From the NCBI RefSeq assembly GCF_042643145.1, contig NZ_JBHRSA010000047.1:1-58845 (forward strand): 58,845 nucleotides of DNA, in the 5' to 3' direction. This document shows, piece by piece, positions 8,958 to 16,616 of this stretch. This DNA comes from Virgibacillus_O xinjiangensis. GTDB taxonomy: Bacteria > Bacillota > Bacilli > Bacillales > Amphibacillaceae. The translations under genes and the position numbers were made by a program. The notes under the pieces are model-generated. The model worked only from the letters and a program-made list of their open reading frames with translations, ran no database searches and had not been told where the DNA came from. Numbering within the stretch: the first letter of the stretch is position 1; each line of letters starts with the position of its first letter.

Positions 8958-9623
8958 TCAAGCAATCGGCTTAATGCATTGTTCATCGTTGTTCTTCGCT
9001 GTGTTCACATAATTGGCCACATCATAGGCCGTAAAATCCTCATCATGCAGCGACTCCAAAAACTCCCCCGCCTCGTTCGGCGGCATTTTCTCCGGCTTGA
9101 TCCAATCATCTTCTTTCTCCTTTGGCAGGATAATCGGCATCCGATGATGGATTTCCTGCATGAAAGGGTTGGCTTCCTTGGTAAGGATGGTACAGGTGAA
9201 CAGTGTTTTTCCATCATGGTTCCACTTATCCCACAGACCGGCAAATGCGAATAAGCCGCGGTCTTTCAGCTGGATCCGTTTCGGTTGTTTTCCCTCTTCC
9301 GTTTTCATCCATTCATAAAAACTGTCAGCGACAATCAGGCAGCGCTTGCGGGACATCAGCTGTTTGAAGCTCGGTTTCTTGTGTGCTGTCTCACTTCTGG
9401 CATTGATCATTTTATAGCCGATGCGTTCATCTTCCGCCCAGGAAGGCACCAACCCCCACCGCAGATAGCCTGCCCTCTTCTCGTTTCCATCATGGATGAC
9501 AGCGAGCACATCCTGCCCTGGGGCTATATTATAACTAGGATGGTAATTTTCCACCGGCTGGTCGATCCCGAACTCCTGCAAGATCTCCAATTCATCGGCA
9601 AGCAAGGTATATCTTCCGCACAT
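8958..9623 (-). CDS. yedK: SOS response-associated protein, YedK/HMCES (SRAP) family
   Basis: Predicted to shield abasic sites in single-stranded DNA by forming a covalent link through its N-terminal Cys. 221 residues. The sequence starts MCGRYTL, with catalytic Cys2 exposed after Met removal; NARSE and HHRMPIIL are the other conserved blocks of the SRAP fold. The start at 9623 is set by an AAGGAGGG site and the absolute requirement for Cys2; an open frame extends further upstream but is not expected to be translated. The stop lies just beyond the end of the tandem array. Confidence 0.9.
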   Translation of the reverse strand: MCGRYTLLADELEILQEFGIDQPVENYHPSYNIAPGQDVLAVIHDGNEKRAGYLRWGLVPSWAEDERIGYKMINARSETAHKKPSFKQLMSRKRCLIVADSFYEWMKTEEGKQPKRIQLKDRGLFAFAGLWDKWNHDGKTLFTCTILTKEANPFMQEIHHRMPIILPKEKEDDWIKPEKMPPNEAGEFLESLHDEDFTAYDVANYVNTAKNNDEQCIKPIA

Positions 9624-9642
9624 GTTTTCTCCCTCCTTGCTT

Positions 9643-10647
9643 CTAAAATATACTAAGATCCCATTTGTTGGCAATATGCCGCAATAGCCGGATTCCCGCA
9701 ATGCTGTTCCCCTGTTTATCCAGGGCCGGGCCGTATACGCCGATTCCACAGCCATCAATGAATGGCAGTTCCTCGTCACGGACCCTAGCCGGTGCAAGGG
9801 CGATGATCCCGCCGGCTACTCCACTTTTTGCGGGAATGCCGACATATGCCGCGAACTTTCCGGATGCATCATACATTCCACAGGTCAACATCAATGCCTT
9901 GGCAAGACGGGCAACCTGACGCGGGATGATTTCTTCCTCTGTGGAAGGGTCGAATCCGTCATTCGCCAAAATCATGCCGATTCTGGCCAGGTCATCAATG
10001 GTCACTTCTATGGAACACTGCTTGAAATAGGCCTCCAATGTGATATTCAGGTCGTCCTCCAGATACCCCATTTCCAGCAGATAGTAGCCGATTGCCCGGT
10101 TCCGCATGGATGTGTCCCTTTCCGATTCATAGACATCAATGTCCAGATGCGGCCGGTACCCCAGCATCTTTTCCAACAGATTGAACAAAGATTCCAGCTT
10201 CTGGTCGGACGACTTTCCTTCCAGCATGGAAGCCACTGTGATCGCTCCAGCGTTCACCAGGGGATTGAAAGGTTTTTTCAGCTGTTTCATCTCCAGATGC
10301 ATGATGGAATTGAAGGCTTCTCCGGTAGGTTCGACATCCACCCGGTCAAGCACATAGCCGATGCCCCGTTCCATACAGGCCACAATAAAGCTTAATACCT
10401 TGGAGATACTCTGGATGGTGAAAGGAACATCTACATCCCCGGAGCGGATATTGGTCCCATTCTTGCCGACAATGGAAATTCCCAGATGGTCGGCATTCGC
10501 TTCCTGGAGGACAGGTATATAAGATGCCACCTCCCCATCACTTGTATGTTTCCGATAGAATGCAACCCAGTCATCTATATATTGCTGCAGCCATTCCTCT
10601 GTCGTTTCAGTATTCCAGTTAGTGGCACCTTGTACCAATATGATCAC
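9643..10647 (-). CDS. glsA: Glutaminase A
   Basis: Serine-dependent beta-lactamase-fold glutaminase (L-glutamine to L-glutamate plus ammonia), about 331-334 residues, normal for bacterial GlsA. The Ser-x-x-Lys motif is S80-I-S-K83, and NAGAITVASM and SGVAGGIIAL are further family blocks. The start is uncertain: GTG at 10647 has no clear ribosome site, while TTG at 10638 follows GAGGTGA with 5-base spacing and may be the true start. Transcribed towards, but separate from, the SRAP gene 20 bases downstream. Confidence 0.88.
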   Translation of the reverse strand: MIILVQGATNWNTETTEEWLQQYIDDWVAFYRKHTSDGEVASYIPVLQEANADHLGISIVGKNGTNIRSGDVDVPFTIQSISKVLSFIVACMERGIGYVLDRVDVEPTGEAFNSIMHLEMKQLKKPFNPLVNAGAITVASMLEGKSSDQKLESLFNLLEKMLGYRPHLDIDVYESERDTSMRNRAIGYYLLEMGYLEDDLNITLEAYFKQCSIEVTIDDLARIGMILANDGFDPSTEEEIIPRQVARLAKALMLTCGMYDASGKFAAYVGIPAKSGVAGGIIALAPARVRDEELPFIDGCGIGVYGPALDKQGNSIAGIRLLRHIANKWDLSIF

Positions 10648-10835
10648 CTCGCATATAGTATGTGTATCCAGTGGGAAAACAATCGTTTTTTCCTTCTAAT
10701 TGCATGTTACCCTTTAACCTATGAGGGCAATCGTATAGTGTTCAAATTGATGCAGCAATCTTCCACAGCAGCGCCATGTTTCCTTCAGCTGCCGTGCATC
10801 CAAAAGGAGGTTTATCTGCCAGAAAAAAAGGGTAT

Positions 10836-10870
10836 ATAAAAAGGAGACTGATTTCGCATCAGTCTCCTAA
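10836..10870 (-). terminator. Intrinsic terminator of the CAP-domain gene
   Basis: Perfect 11-bp stem AGGAGACTGAT / ATCAGTCTCCT with a five-base loop and a T-run on the minus strand. Confidence 0.9.
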
Positions 10871-10881
10871 AAGAAAATCTA

Positions 10882-11853
10882 TTATTTGCCAATGAACTGC
10901 TGTGTCCAGTGGTTCCCATCTTCTACATATCCTACACCGATATGAGTGTAGTCGGCATTCAGGATGTTGGCACGGTGGCCTTCACTGTTCATCCATCCAT
11001 TAACCACTTCTTCCGGTGTGCGCTGCCCTTTGGCAATGTTTTCACCGGCAGTACGGTACTCGATGCCGAAGCTTTTCATCATATCGAATGGAGAACCATA
11101 GTTTGGACTGTTGTGGGCAAAATAGTTGCTTGTTGCCATGTCACGGGATTTTTCCCGGGCTACTTTGCTCAATTCCGTGTCGATCTTCAATGGGCTCAAG
11201 CCTTGCTTCGCTCTTTCCTGGTTGGTCAGTTCTACTACTTCCTGTTCAAATTGGTTCAGTTCCTGTGATGCAGTTGGAGTCTGCTCCTGTTGTTCAGATG
11301 CAGGCTGTTGAGGTGCTGGTGCCTCTGGCTGTTCCACTTGCTCTTCTGCTTGTTCAGGTTGTGGCTGTTCTTCTTTCTGCTCAGGCTGTTCATTCTTTGG
11401 CTGTTCTTCTTTTTGTTCAGGCTGTTCATTTTGTTCAGGCTTTGGCTGCTCTTCTTTTGGTTGCTCAGGCTTTTCAGCTTGTGGCTGTTCTTCCTGTGCA
11501 GGTTCTTTCGGCTCCTGTTCAGCAGGCTCTTCTTTTTCTTCTGCAGGCTGCTCAGGTGCTGGTGTTTCTTCTGAGTGTTCAGGCTTGTCTTCCTGTTTGT
11601 TGCCTTCTTTGAAGATCTTCTCCCAGTCTATTTGATTCCAATCAATATTCAACTGGCTCAATGCTTTATCTACCACTTTGTTCATATCAGACTCTGAGAA
11701 ATTGCCTCCCAGATAGTTGACAGAGTAATAGATTTTATGGTTATTTCCTGCATTCTGCCCTTCTTTAGAAAAAGCATCTGCTGTGGAAGTGAATGCTCCA
11801 CTGAATAGTAATGCTGTTGATAAAGCAGTGACTACACTTAGTTTCTTAAACAA
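10882..11853 (-). CDS. Secreted CAP-domain (SCP/YkwD-like) protein with Pro/Glu/Gln-rich linker
   Basis: About 323 residues: a Sec signal peptide (basic MFKK start, hydrophobic core, cleavage probably after the TADA motif), a short N-terminal region, a roughly 100-residue linker built from EQP/KEEQP/PEQ-like repeats, and a C-terminal CAP domain of about 120 residues. CAP signatures visible: FAHNSP, GENIAKG, WMNSEGHRANIL and HIGVGYV. Similar to Bacillus YkwD and SafA-neighbour CAP proteins; function in the cell wall or outside the cell is unknown. TTG at 11853 is favoured (AAAGGAG 10 bases upstream); GTG at 11862 abuts the ribosome site and is unlikely. Confidence 0.87.
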   Translation of the reverse strand: MFKKLSVVTALSTALLFSGAFTSTADAFSKEGQNAGNNHKIYYSVNYLGGNFSESDMNKVVDKALSQLNIDWNQIDWEKIFKEGNKQEDKPEHSEETPAPEQPAEEKEEPAEQEPKEPAQEEQPQAEKPEQPKEEQPKPEQNEQPEQKEEQPKNEQPEQKEEQPQPEQAEEQVEQPEAPAPQQPASEQQEQTPTASQELNQFEQEVVELTNQERAKQGLSPLKIDTELSKVAREKSRDMATSNYFAHNSPNYGSPFDMMKSFGIEYRTAGENIAKGQRTPEEVVNGWMNSEGHRANILNADYTHIGVGYVEDGNHWTQQFIGK

Positions 11854-12291
11854 TTGCTGCACTCTCCTTTTGGGTTTGTTTTTTTGACAAATTCATCATA
11901 GCACGGCTTTCCTGTAATAATTATGGCAGCCATTGCCAGACCCCCTGGCCAGAAATCCAATATCCCCCTCGTTATACAAAAACCCTTGCACCGATAGGGA
12001 TTGCTAGATAACCAGATTGAGGGCAGTTTGCCACCACATGGGGAAACTACCATATTTTGTCGAAATAAACGGCTTGACACCTTTCTGAATTCCCTGTTTT
12101 TATTACAAACACCCAGAAATTGTAATGTTATTGTTACTTGATTTTATGTCGCACCATCGTTACTTTTAATAGTAGGGAAAAAGAAACATCGTATATTGCC
12201 AACATATATCATTTTCTTTTCTACCATTCTATGAAACATAACCGACACGAAAAAAATATAGGAAAAAATGTCATCATTGGAGGAACACTTT
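11854..12291. other. 438-bp intergenic region between divergent genes
   Basis: Shared upstream region of the CAP gene (-) and mreBH (+). I see no gene. TTGACA at 12074-12079 has only weak -10 candidates (TTTTAT about 18 bases on). Short AT-rich stretches near 12100-12260 probably hold the mreBH promoter, but I cannot place it. No sigma-I type motif was found. Confidence 0.5.
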
Positions 12292-13305
12292 ATGCCCATG
12301 TTATCTAATGCAGAACTCGGAATTGACTTAGGTACCGCCAACGTCCTGATCTATTCAAAATCAAAAGGTGTTGTATTGAACGAACCATCTGTCGTGGCCA
12401 TCGACGTGAATACCAAAAAAGTTGTCGCTGTAGGGGCGGAAGCCAAAGAAATGGTAGGAAAAACACCTCAGAACATCATTCCCATCCGTCCATTGAAAGA
12501 CGGTGTCATTGCCGACTATGATGTGACAGCCCAAATGCTGAAAGAATTACTGAAAAAAGTGAGCAAACAGGTTGGCGCTTCCATGAGAAAGCCGACCGTC
12601 GTCGTATGTACGCCATCCGGCAGTACGACCGTCGAGCGTCGTGCCATCCATAATGCTGTATCCAGCTATGGTGCAAAGCAGGTACATCTGATTGAAGAGC
12701 CTGTGGCAGCAGCCATTGGAGCTGACCTCCCGGTAGACGAGCCAATCGCCAATGTGATCGTCGATATCGGGGGAGGTACATCCGAAGTAGGGATCATCTC
12801 CTTCGGTGGAGTTGTTTCCTGTAACTCCGTCCGTACAGGCGGAGACAAAATGGATGAAGAGATCGTCCAGCATATCCGCAAGAACTATAACGTTCTCATC
12901 GGGGAACGTACTGCGGAGAATATCAAAATGGAGATCGGCAATGCCCTCCCCGACCACAAGGAAGAAACCATGGATATCCGCGGACGTGATATGGTCACAG
13001 GCTTGCCGAAGACAGTCTCCATCACATCTACAGAAATCCATTCTGCCTTGAGGGAATCACTGGAACAGCTGTTGGAGACTATCCGTGCCACACTGGAAAG
13101 TTGTCCTCCTGAGCTGAGCGGAGATATTGTCGACCACGGTATCGTCCTTACCGGGGGCGGCGCCCTGCTCAAAGGCATGAAGGATTGGCTCTCCAACGAA
13201 ATCAGCGTGCCTGTCCACCTGGCACCAAATCCACTGGAGTCGGTAGCCATCGGAACCGGCCGCGCCCTTAAAATGATCGAAAAGCTGGAAAAAGCAGCGA
13301 AATAA
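12292..13305 (+). CDS. mreBH: Actin-like cell-shape protein MreBH
   Basis: Bacterial actin that guides lateral cell-wall synthesis. 337 residues starting at 12292, where GGAGGA lies 7 bases upstream; an ATG at 12268 is in frame but precedes the ribosome site. Nucleotide-binding motifs: GIDLGTAN at the N-terminus, IVDIGGGTSEVGIISFGG in the middle and VLTGGGALLKG near the C-terminus. A free-standing gene outside an mreBCD cluster, with VVSCNSVR and RGRDMVTGLPKT, fits MreBH rather than MreB or Mbl; the paralogue choice is from memory of the B. subtilis proteins. Confidence 0.85.
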   Translation: MPMLSNAELGIDLGTANVLIYSKSKGVVLNEPSVVAIDVNTKKVVAVGAEAKEMVGKTPQNIIPIRPLKDGVIADYDVTAQMLKELLKKVSKQVGASMRKPTVVVCTPSGSTTVERRAIHNAVSSYGAKQVHLIEEPVAAAIGADLPVDEPIANVIVDIGGGTSEVGIISFGGVVSCNSVRTGGDKMDEEIVQHIRKNYNVLIGERTAENIKMEIGNALPDHKEETMDIRGRDMVTGLPKTVSITSTEIHSALRESLEQLLETIRATLESCPPELSGDIVDHGIVLTGGGALLKGMKDWLSNEISVPVHLAPNPLESVAIGTGRALKMIEKLEKAAK

Positions 13306-13314
13306 ACAACCTTC

Positions 13315-13346
13315 AAACCCTGCCTCCATAAGGAAGCAGGGTTTTC
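13315..13346 (+). terminator. Intrinsic terminator of mreBH
   Basis: ACCCTGC / GCAGGGT stem extended by TCC/GGA around a small loop, then a TTTT run. Confidence 0.8.
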
Positions 13347-13412
13347 TATAGGAAAAAGACAGCTGCTCCAATCCGTCCTTCCCACCTTTTCCAAAAAAAG
13401 TCCAAGAAACCG

Positions 13413-13441
13413 TTTACAATATTTCTGAATTCATGTACAAT
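13413..13441 (+). promoter_or_regulatory. Strong sigma-A promoter of a candidate small RNA
   Basis: -35 TTTACA and -10 TACAAT with exactly 17 bases between. No start codon with a ribosome site follows before the terminator at 13491-13516. Confidence 0.65.
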
Positions 13442-13447
13442 AAAGAT

Positions 13448-13516
13448 AATTAAATCATGGCAAAGCGTCTCCGCGTATATTCCCATGATTGATCCGAACA
13501 CTCGGGTCCATTTTTT
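13448..13516 (+). ncRNA. Candidate ~69-nt structured small RNA
   Basis: From the expected start near 13448 the transcript can form an 8-bp perfect stem (AATCATGG 13453-13460 with CCATGATT 13483-13490) with a small inner GCG/CGC hairpin. A 7-bp hairpin (GATCCGA / TCGGGTC, one G-T pair) followed by TTTTTT ends it at 13516. No family recognised. It could be a free small RNA or the first part of the leader of the CoA-transferase operon 170 bases downstream. Confidence 0.5.
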
Positions 13517-13542
13517 AAAACCAAAACCAAAACCTACTGCCT

Positions 13543-13644
13543 AGCCTGTTCACAATTCCACACCGGAAATTGTCCCAACAGGTAAGAACCAGTTCCATGA
13601 TGAATTACAGTATCCATCTGTAATCCATTGGAGCTGGTTTTTTT
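13543..13644 (+). promoter_or_regulatory. Structured leader with attenuator-like terminator upstream of the CoA-transferase operon
   Basis: Nested stem CCTGTT 13545-13550 / AACAGG 13577-13582 enclosing ACAATT / AATTGT. It is followed by a long hairpin AACCAGTTCCA 13587-13597 / TGGAGCTGGTT 13629-13639 with inner ATTACAG / CTGTAAT and a seven-T run. This is a complete intrinsic terminator 45 bases before the CoA-transferase start. No known riboswitch consensus was recognised, and I see no lysine riboswitch core. Confidence 0.55.
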
Positions 13645-13689
13645 ATGACAGAACAGCCTCATCCCATCTTATAGAAAGGAGGCCGGCAG

Positions 13690-14832
13690 ATGAGTGGTGC
13701 GTTGGAGCATATCAAAGTGCTGGACCTGTCCCGTGTGCTTGCTGGCCCGTACTGCACCATGATCCTCGGTGATCTTGGGGCGGAAATCCTGAAAGTCGAG
13801 GCGCCAGGCGGAAGTGACGATACCCGGAAGTGGGGGCCCCCTTTCCAAAAGGACGTGAGCGCCTACTACCTCTGCGCCAATCGCAATAAGAAAGGCATCA
13901 CGGTTGACCTGAAGACGAAAGAAGGAGTCGAAACCATCAAGGAACTGGTCCAAGAGAGTGATATCATCATCCATAACTTCAAGTCAGGAACCATGGAAAA
14001 ATTCGGCTTGGACTACGATACATTGGAAAAAATCAATCCCGGAATCGTCTACTGTTCCATAACCGGCTTCGGAGAAACTGGCCCCTATAAACAAATGCCC
14101 GGCTATGATTTCATCATCCAGGCGATGAGCGGTCTGATGAGCATCACCGGGGACTCTGAATCAGGCCCACAGAAAGTCGGGGTGGCCATCACCGACATAC
14201 TTACCGGCTTATATGCCTGCATCGGTATCCAAGGAGCACTCCTGGAGCGTACGATGTCCGGCCGCGGCCAAAAGCTGGACCTGTCCCTTTATGATTCTGC
14301 TGTAAGTTCCCTGGTCAATATCGGGAGCAATTATCTGATGTCCGGCAACGTACCGCAAGCACTCGGAAACCATCATGCCAACATCGTTCCCTACCAGACA
14401 TTCCAGGCAAGCGACAAGGAAATGGTCATCGCCGTAGGAAATGACCATCAATACCAGGCACTATGCCGTCTGATGGGACGAGAGGAATATGGCAAGGATG
14501 AAAGGTTCCAAACCAATCCTGCCCGTGTCGCCCATCGGGAGGATCTGATCCCTCTGCTGGCAGCAGAGTTCAGCAAACACCCGGCCGACTACTGGCTGGA
14601 ACAATGCAGAAAGCATGGAATCCCCTGCGGTCCGATCCAGACCGTTGATGAGGTTGCCACAGACCCCCAGTTGAAGGCAAGGAACATGTTCATCGAGGCA
14701 GAACATCGGACCGCAGGCACCATTCGCATGATCGGCAGTCCATTGAAGCTGTCGCGTACGCCGGTCAATGTCCAGTACGCGCCTCCCGAACCCGGTGAGC
14801 ATAATGAGGAAATCCTTGACCGTACCGAATAA
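13690..14832 (+). CDS. Class III (CaiB/BaiF) CoA-transferase, probably succinyl-CoA:glutarate type
   Basis: Family III CoA-transferase, 380 residues. Typical opening block HIKVLDLSRVLAGPYCTMILGDLGAE-type with Asp-Leu-Gly-Ala, NRNKKGITVDLK near residues 60-70, and GYDFIIQAMSGLMSITG near 140. The catalytic Asp should lie in the YACIGIQGALLER neighbourhood. The acyl-CoA dehydrogenase gene starts 22 bases downstream, with good ribosome sites for both, so the two act together: CoA is loaded on an acid which is then oxidised. Given the lysine-degradation operon facing it and the glutaryl-CoA-dehydrogenase features of its partner, glutarate is the best-guess substrate (compare human SUGCT). Substrate is inference. 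Confidence 0.85.
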   Translation: MSGALEHIKVLDLSRVLAGPYCTMILGDLGAEILKVEAPGGSDDTRKWGPPFQKDVSAYYLCANRNKKGITVDLKTKEGVETIKELVQESDIIIHNFKSGTMEKFGLDYDTLEKINPGIVYCSITGFGETGPYKQMPGYDFIIQAMSGLMSITGDSESGPQKVGVAITDILTGLYACIGIQGALLERTMSGRGQKLDLSLYDSAVSSLVNIGSNYLMSGNVPQALGNHHANIVPYQTFQASDKEMVIAVGNDHQYQALCRLMGREEYGKDERFQTNPARVAHREDLIPLLAAEFSKHPADYWLEQCRKHGIPCGPIQTVDEVATDPQLKARNMFIEAEHRTAGTIRMIGSPLKLSRTPVNVQYAPPEPGEHNEEILDRTE

Positions 14833-14854
14833 AACTAATAAGGAGATGAACCAT

Positions 14855-16057
14855 ATGAACTTTGAATTTACCGAAGAACAGCAAATGCTGCGCCAAACCG
14901 TCAGGAATTTTACCGATAAGGAAATCATGCCATATATCGCAGAGTGGGACCGTGAAGGACAATTCGATTCATCGATCCTGCCGAAACTCGCAGAACTAGG
15001 GTTGATGGGGGTATGCATTCCTGAAGAATACGGTGGAAGCGGCATGGACTATAATTCACTTGCCATCGTCTGTGAAGAACTGGAACGCGGAGACACTGCC
15101 TTCCGTACGGCCGTATCGGTCCATACTGGGCTGAACAGCATGACCCTCCTGCAATGGGGAAATGAAGAGCAGAAAAAGAAGTACCTGACCCCACAGGCCA
15201 AGGGAGAAAAAATCGGCGCTTTCTGTCTGACGGAGCCGGGTGCCGGGTCTGACGTAGCATCCATGCAGACGACAGCGGTAAAAGATGGCGACCATTATAT
15301 TTTGAACGGTCAAAAAACATGGATCTCCCTTTGCGACATCGCTGATCATTTCCTTGTATTCGCCTATACCGGAGATAAATCGGAACGCCATAAAGGGATC
15401 TCCGCATTTATCGTGGAACGGAATTGGGAAGGATTCTCTTCCAAAGCCATCAAAGGGAAGCTCGGTATCCGGTCCGGCAACACTGGGGAAATCTTCTTTG
15501 ATAACGTGAAAGTGCCGAAGGAGAACCTGCTCGGCGAAGAAGGAGAAGGGTTCAAGATTTCCATGTCCGCCCTGGATAATGGCCGTTTCACTGTAGCTGC
15601 CGGAGCTGTCGGCCAGATCATCGCCTGTCTGGAAGCCAGTGTGAAATACTGCCACGAGCGCAAGACATTCGGCAAAGAGATCGGCAAACACCAACTGGTC
15701 CAACAGATGATAGCCAATATGGAAGCTGGGCTGCAGATGAGCCGTCTGCTCGTCTATCGTGCCGGCGAATTGAAAAACCAAGGGAAACGGAATACAAGAG
15801 AAACGTCACTCGCCAAATGGCAGGCATGCGACTTCGCCAATAAAGCAGCAGATGATGCTGTCCAAGTGCACGGCGCCTATGGATTCTCGGATGAATATCC
15901 GGTAGAACGTTACCTGAGGAATTCCAAAGCACCAGTCATCTACGAAGGAACCCGTGAAATCCACACTGTCATGCAGGCTGAATATGTACTCGGTTACCGG
16001 GAAGATAAGCCGCTCAATAAAATGCTCCCTGCCTGGGAACGCGAGCTGGTAAAGTAG
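14855..16057 (+). CDS. Acyl-CoA dehydrogenase, probable glutaryl-CoA dehydrogenase
   Basis: FAD flavoenzyme, 400 residues. Signatures: CLTEPGAGSDVASMQT and the C-terminal IYEGTREIHTVMQAEYVLG, whose Glu is the expected catalytic base. The segment ELERGDTAFRTAVSVH aligns with human GCDH ELERVDSGYRSAMSVQ; the Arg corresponds to Arg94, which contacts the distal carboxylate of glutaryl-CoA and is absent in short-chain acyl-CoA dehydrogenases. Predicted reaction: glutaryl-CoA to crotonyl-CoA plus CO2. ATG at 14855 is chosen because AAGGAG lies 10 bases upstream; another ATG at 14846 touches the ribosome site. Downstream of, and likely co-transcribed with, the CoA-transferase. Confidence 0.85.
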   Translation: MNFEFTEEQQMLRQTVRNFTDKEIMPYIAEWDREGQFDSSILPKLAELGLMGVCIPEEYGGSGMDYNSLAIVCEELERGDTAFRTAVSVHTGLNSMTLLQWGNEEQKKKYLTPQAKGEKIGAFCLTEPGAGSDVASMQTTAVKDGDHYILNGQKTWISLCDIADHFLVFAYTGDKSERHKGISAFIVERNWEGFSSKAIKGKLGIRSGNTGEIFFDNVKVPKENLLGEEGEGFKISMSALDNGRFTVAAGAVGQIIACLEASVKYCHERKTFGKEIGKHQLVQQMIANMEAGLQMSRLLVYRAGELKNQGKRNTRETSLAKWQACDFANKAADDAVQVHGAYGFSDEYPVERYLRNSKAPVIYEGTREIHTVMQAEYVLGYREDKPLNKMLPAWERELVK

Positions 16058-16103
16058 TTGGTCTGTTGCACGCTGGAGACCGGTTCCTCATGGAAGAACA
16101 GCA

Positions 16104-16142
16104 GAAACCGCTTGGGATGGAGTTATCCCAAGCGGTTTTATG
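16104..16142 (+). terminator. Intrinsic terminator of the CoA-transferase/dehydrogenase operon
   Basis: Perfect stem AAACCGCTTGGGAT / ATCCCAAGCGGTTT with a short loop, followed by TTA. It may serve the convergent minus-strand gene as well. Confidence 0.85.
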
Positions 16143-16144
16143 TA

Positions 16145-16462
16145 TCAGACCGTTCCTTCTTTATAGCTGGTATATTGTTTATATAAATCCTTCAGCGCGG
16201 AAACCAACGCATTTCCGGCTTTCCCGCGATAATGGGCTTTCACAGCTTCCACCGGCGCCTCAATCCCATCCTGCAGACTGTAGCCACGCAGTAGATGTTC
16301 AATGAACTGCCTGCCATGCTCCGTAGCCAGTGTGCAGTTGGCTGCAACAATCACGGCGTATTTCTTGTCAATCTCTGCGGTGATGGTCAATGTTTCATAC
16401 ATGCTCTGTGCGGCCATTCCGGCGGGCAGCCTGGAGTGTCCGGCAATAAAAACTGTATTCAT
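16145..16462 (-). CDS. DUF3870-type conserved protein
   Basis: 105 residues, cytoplasmic, no membrane segment. The sequence has the pattern I associate with DUF3870: FIAGHSRLPAGMAAQSMYE at the N-terminus, then TITAEIDKKYAVIVAANCTLA, with a conserved Cys near residue 43, and FIEHLLRGYSL. Function unknown. It sits alone between the glutaryl-CoA operon and the lysine-dehydrogenase operon, which may hint at an amino-acid or acyl-CoA role, but that is only positional. Confidence 0.7.
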   Translation of the reverse strand: MNTVFIAGHSRLPAGMAAQSMYETLTITAEIDKKYAVIVAANCTLATEHGRQFIEHLLRGYSLQDGIEAPVEAVKAHYRGKAGNALVSALKDLYKQYTSYKEGTV

Positions 16463-16571
16463 TTTACCCCTTCCCTTCCCCTATCTTTATCTGTATTATA
16501 CCAGAAGTCCCCACCCCTTAACGAAAACAGTCTGATTGACCAGTGAGTCTGCCTCCTCCTGTTAAAGCCCC

Positions 16572-16613
16572 AAAATAAAAAAGCGGACCGCTACAGATTG
16601 GCGGCCCTTCCTC
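16572..16613 (-). terminator. Intrinsic terminator of the lysine-dehydrogenase operon
   Basis: On the minus strand GGGCCGC pairs with GCGGTCC (one G-T) across a nine-base loop, with CGCTTTTTT following. It lies just after the stop codon. Confidence 0.7.
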
Positions 16614-16616
16614 CAT

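Noticed and set aside
8022..8961. Several minus-strand open frames of 70-128 codons rich in Ala/Gly/Arg/Ser
   Set aside because: They run through the 40-bp array, change frame from unit to unit, lack ribosome sites, and exist only because the repeat has no stop codons on that strand.
11016..11612. Plus-strand open frame of 198 codons rich in Leu/Val/Ala
   Set aside because: Antisense image of the EQP-repeat linker of the CAP protein.
13448..13644. Lysine riboswitch before the lysine/glutarate genes
   Set aside because: The conserved five-helix core and its junction sequences are not present; only simple hairpins are seen.
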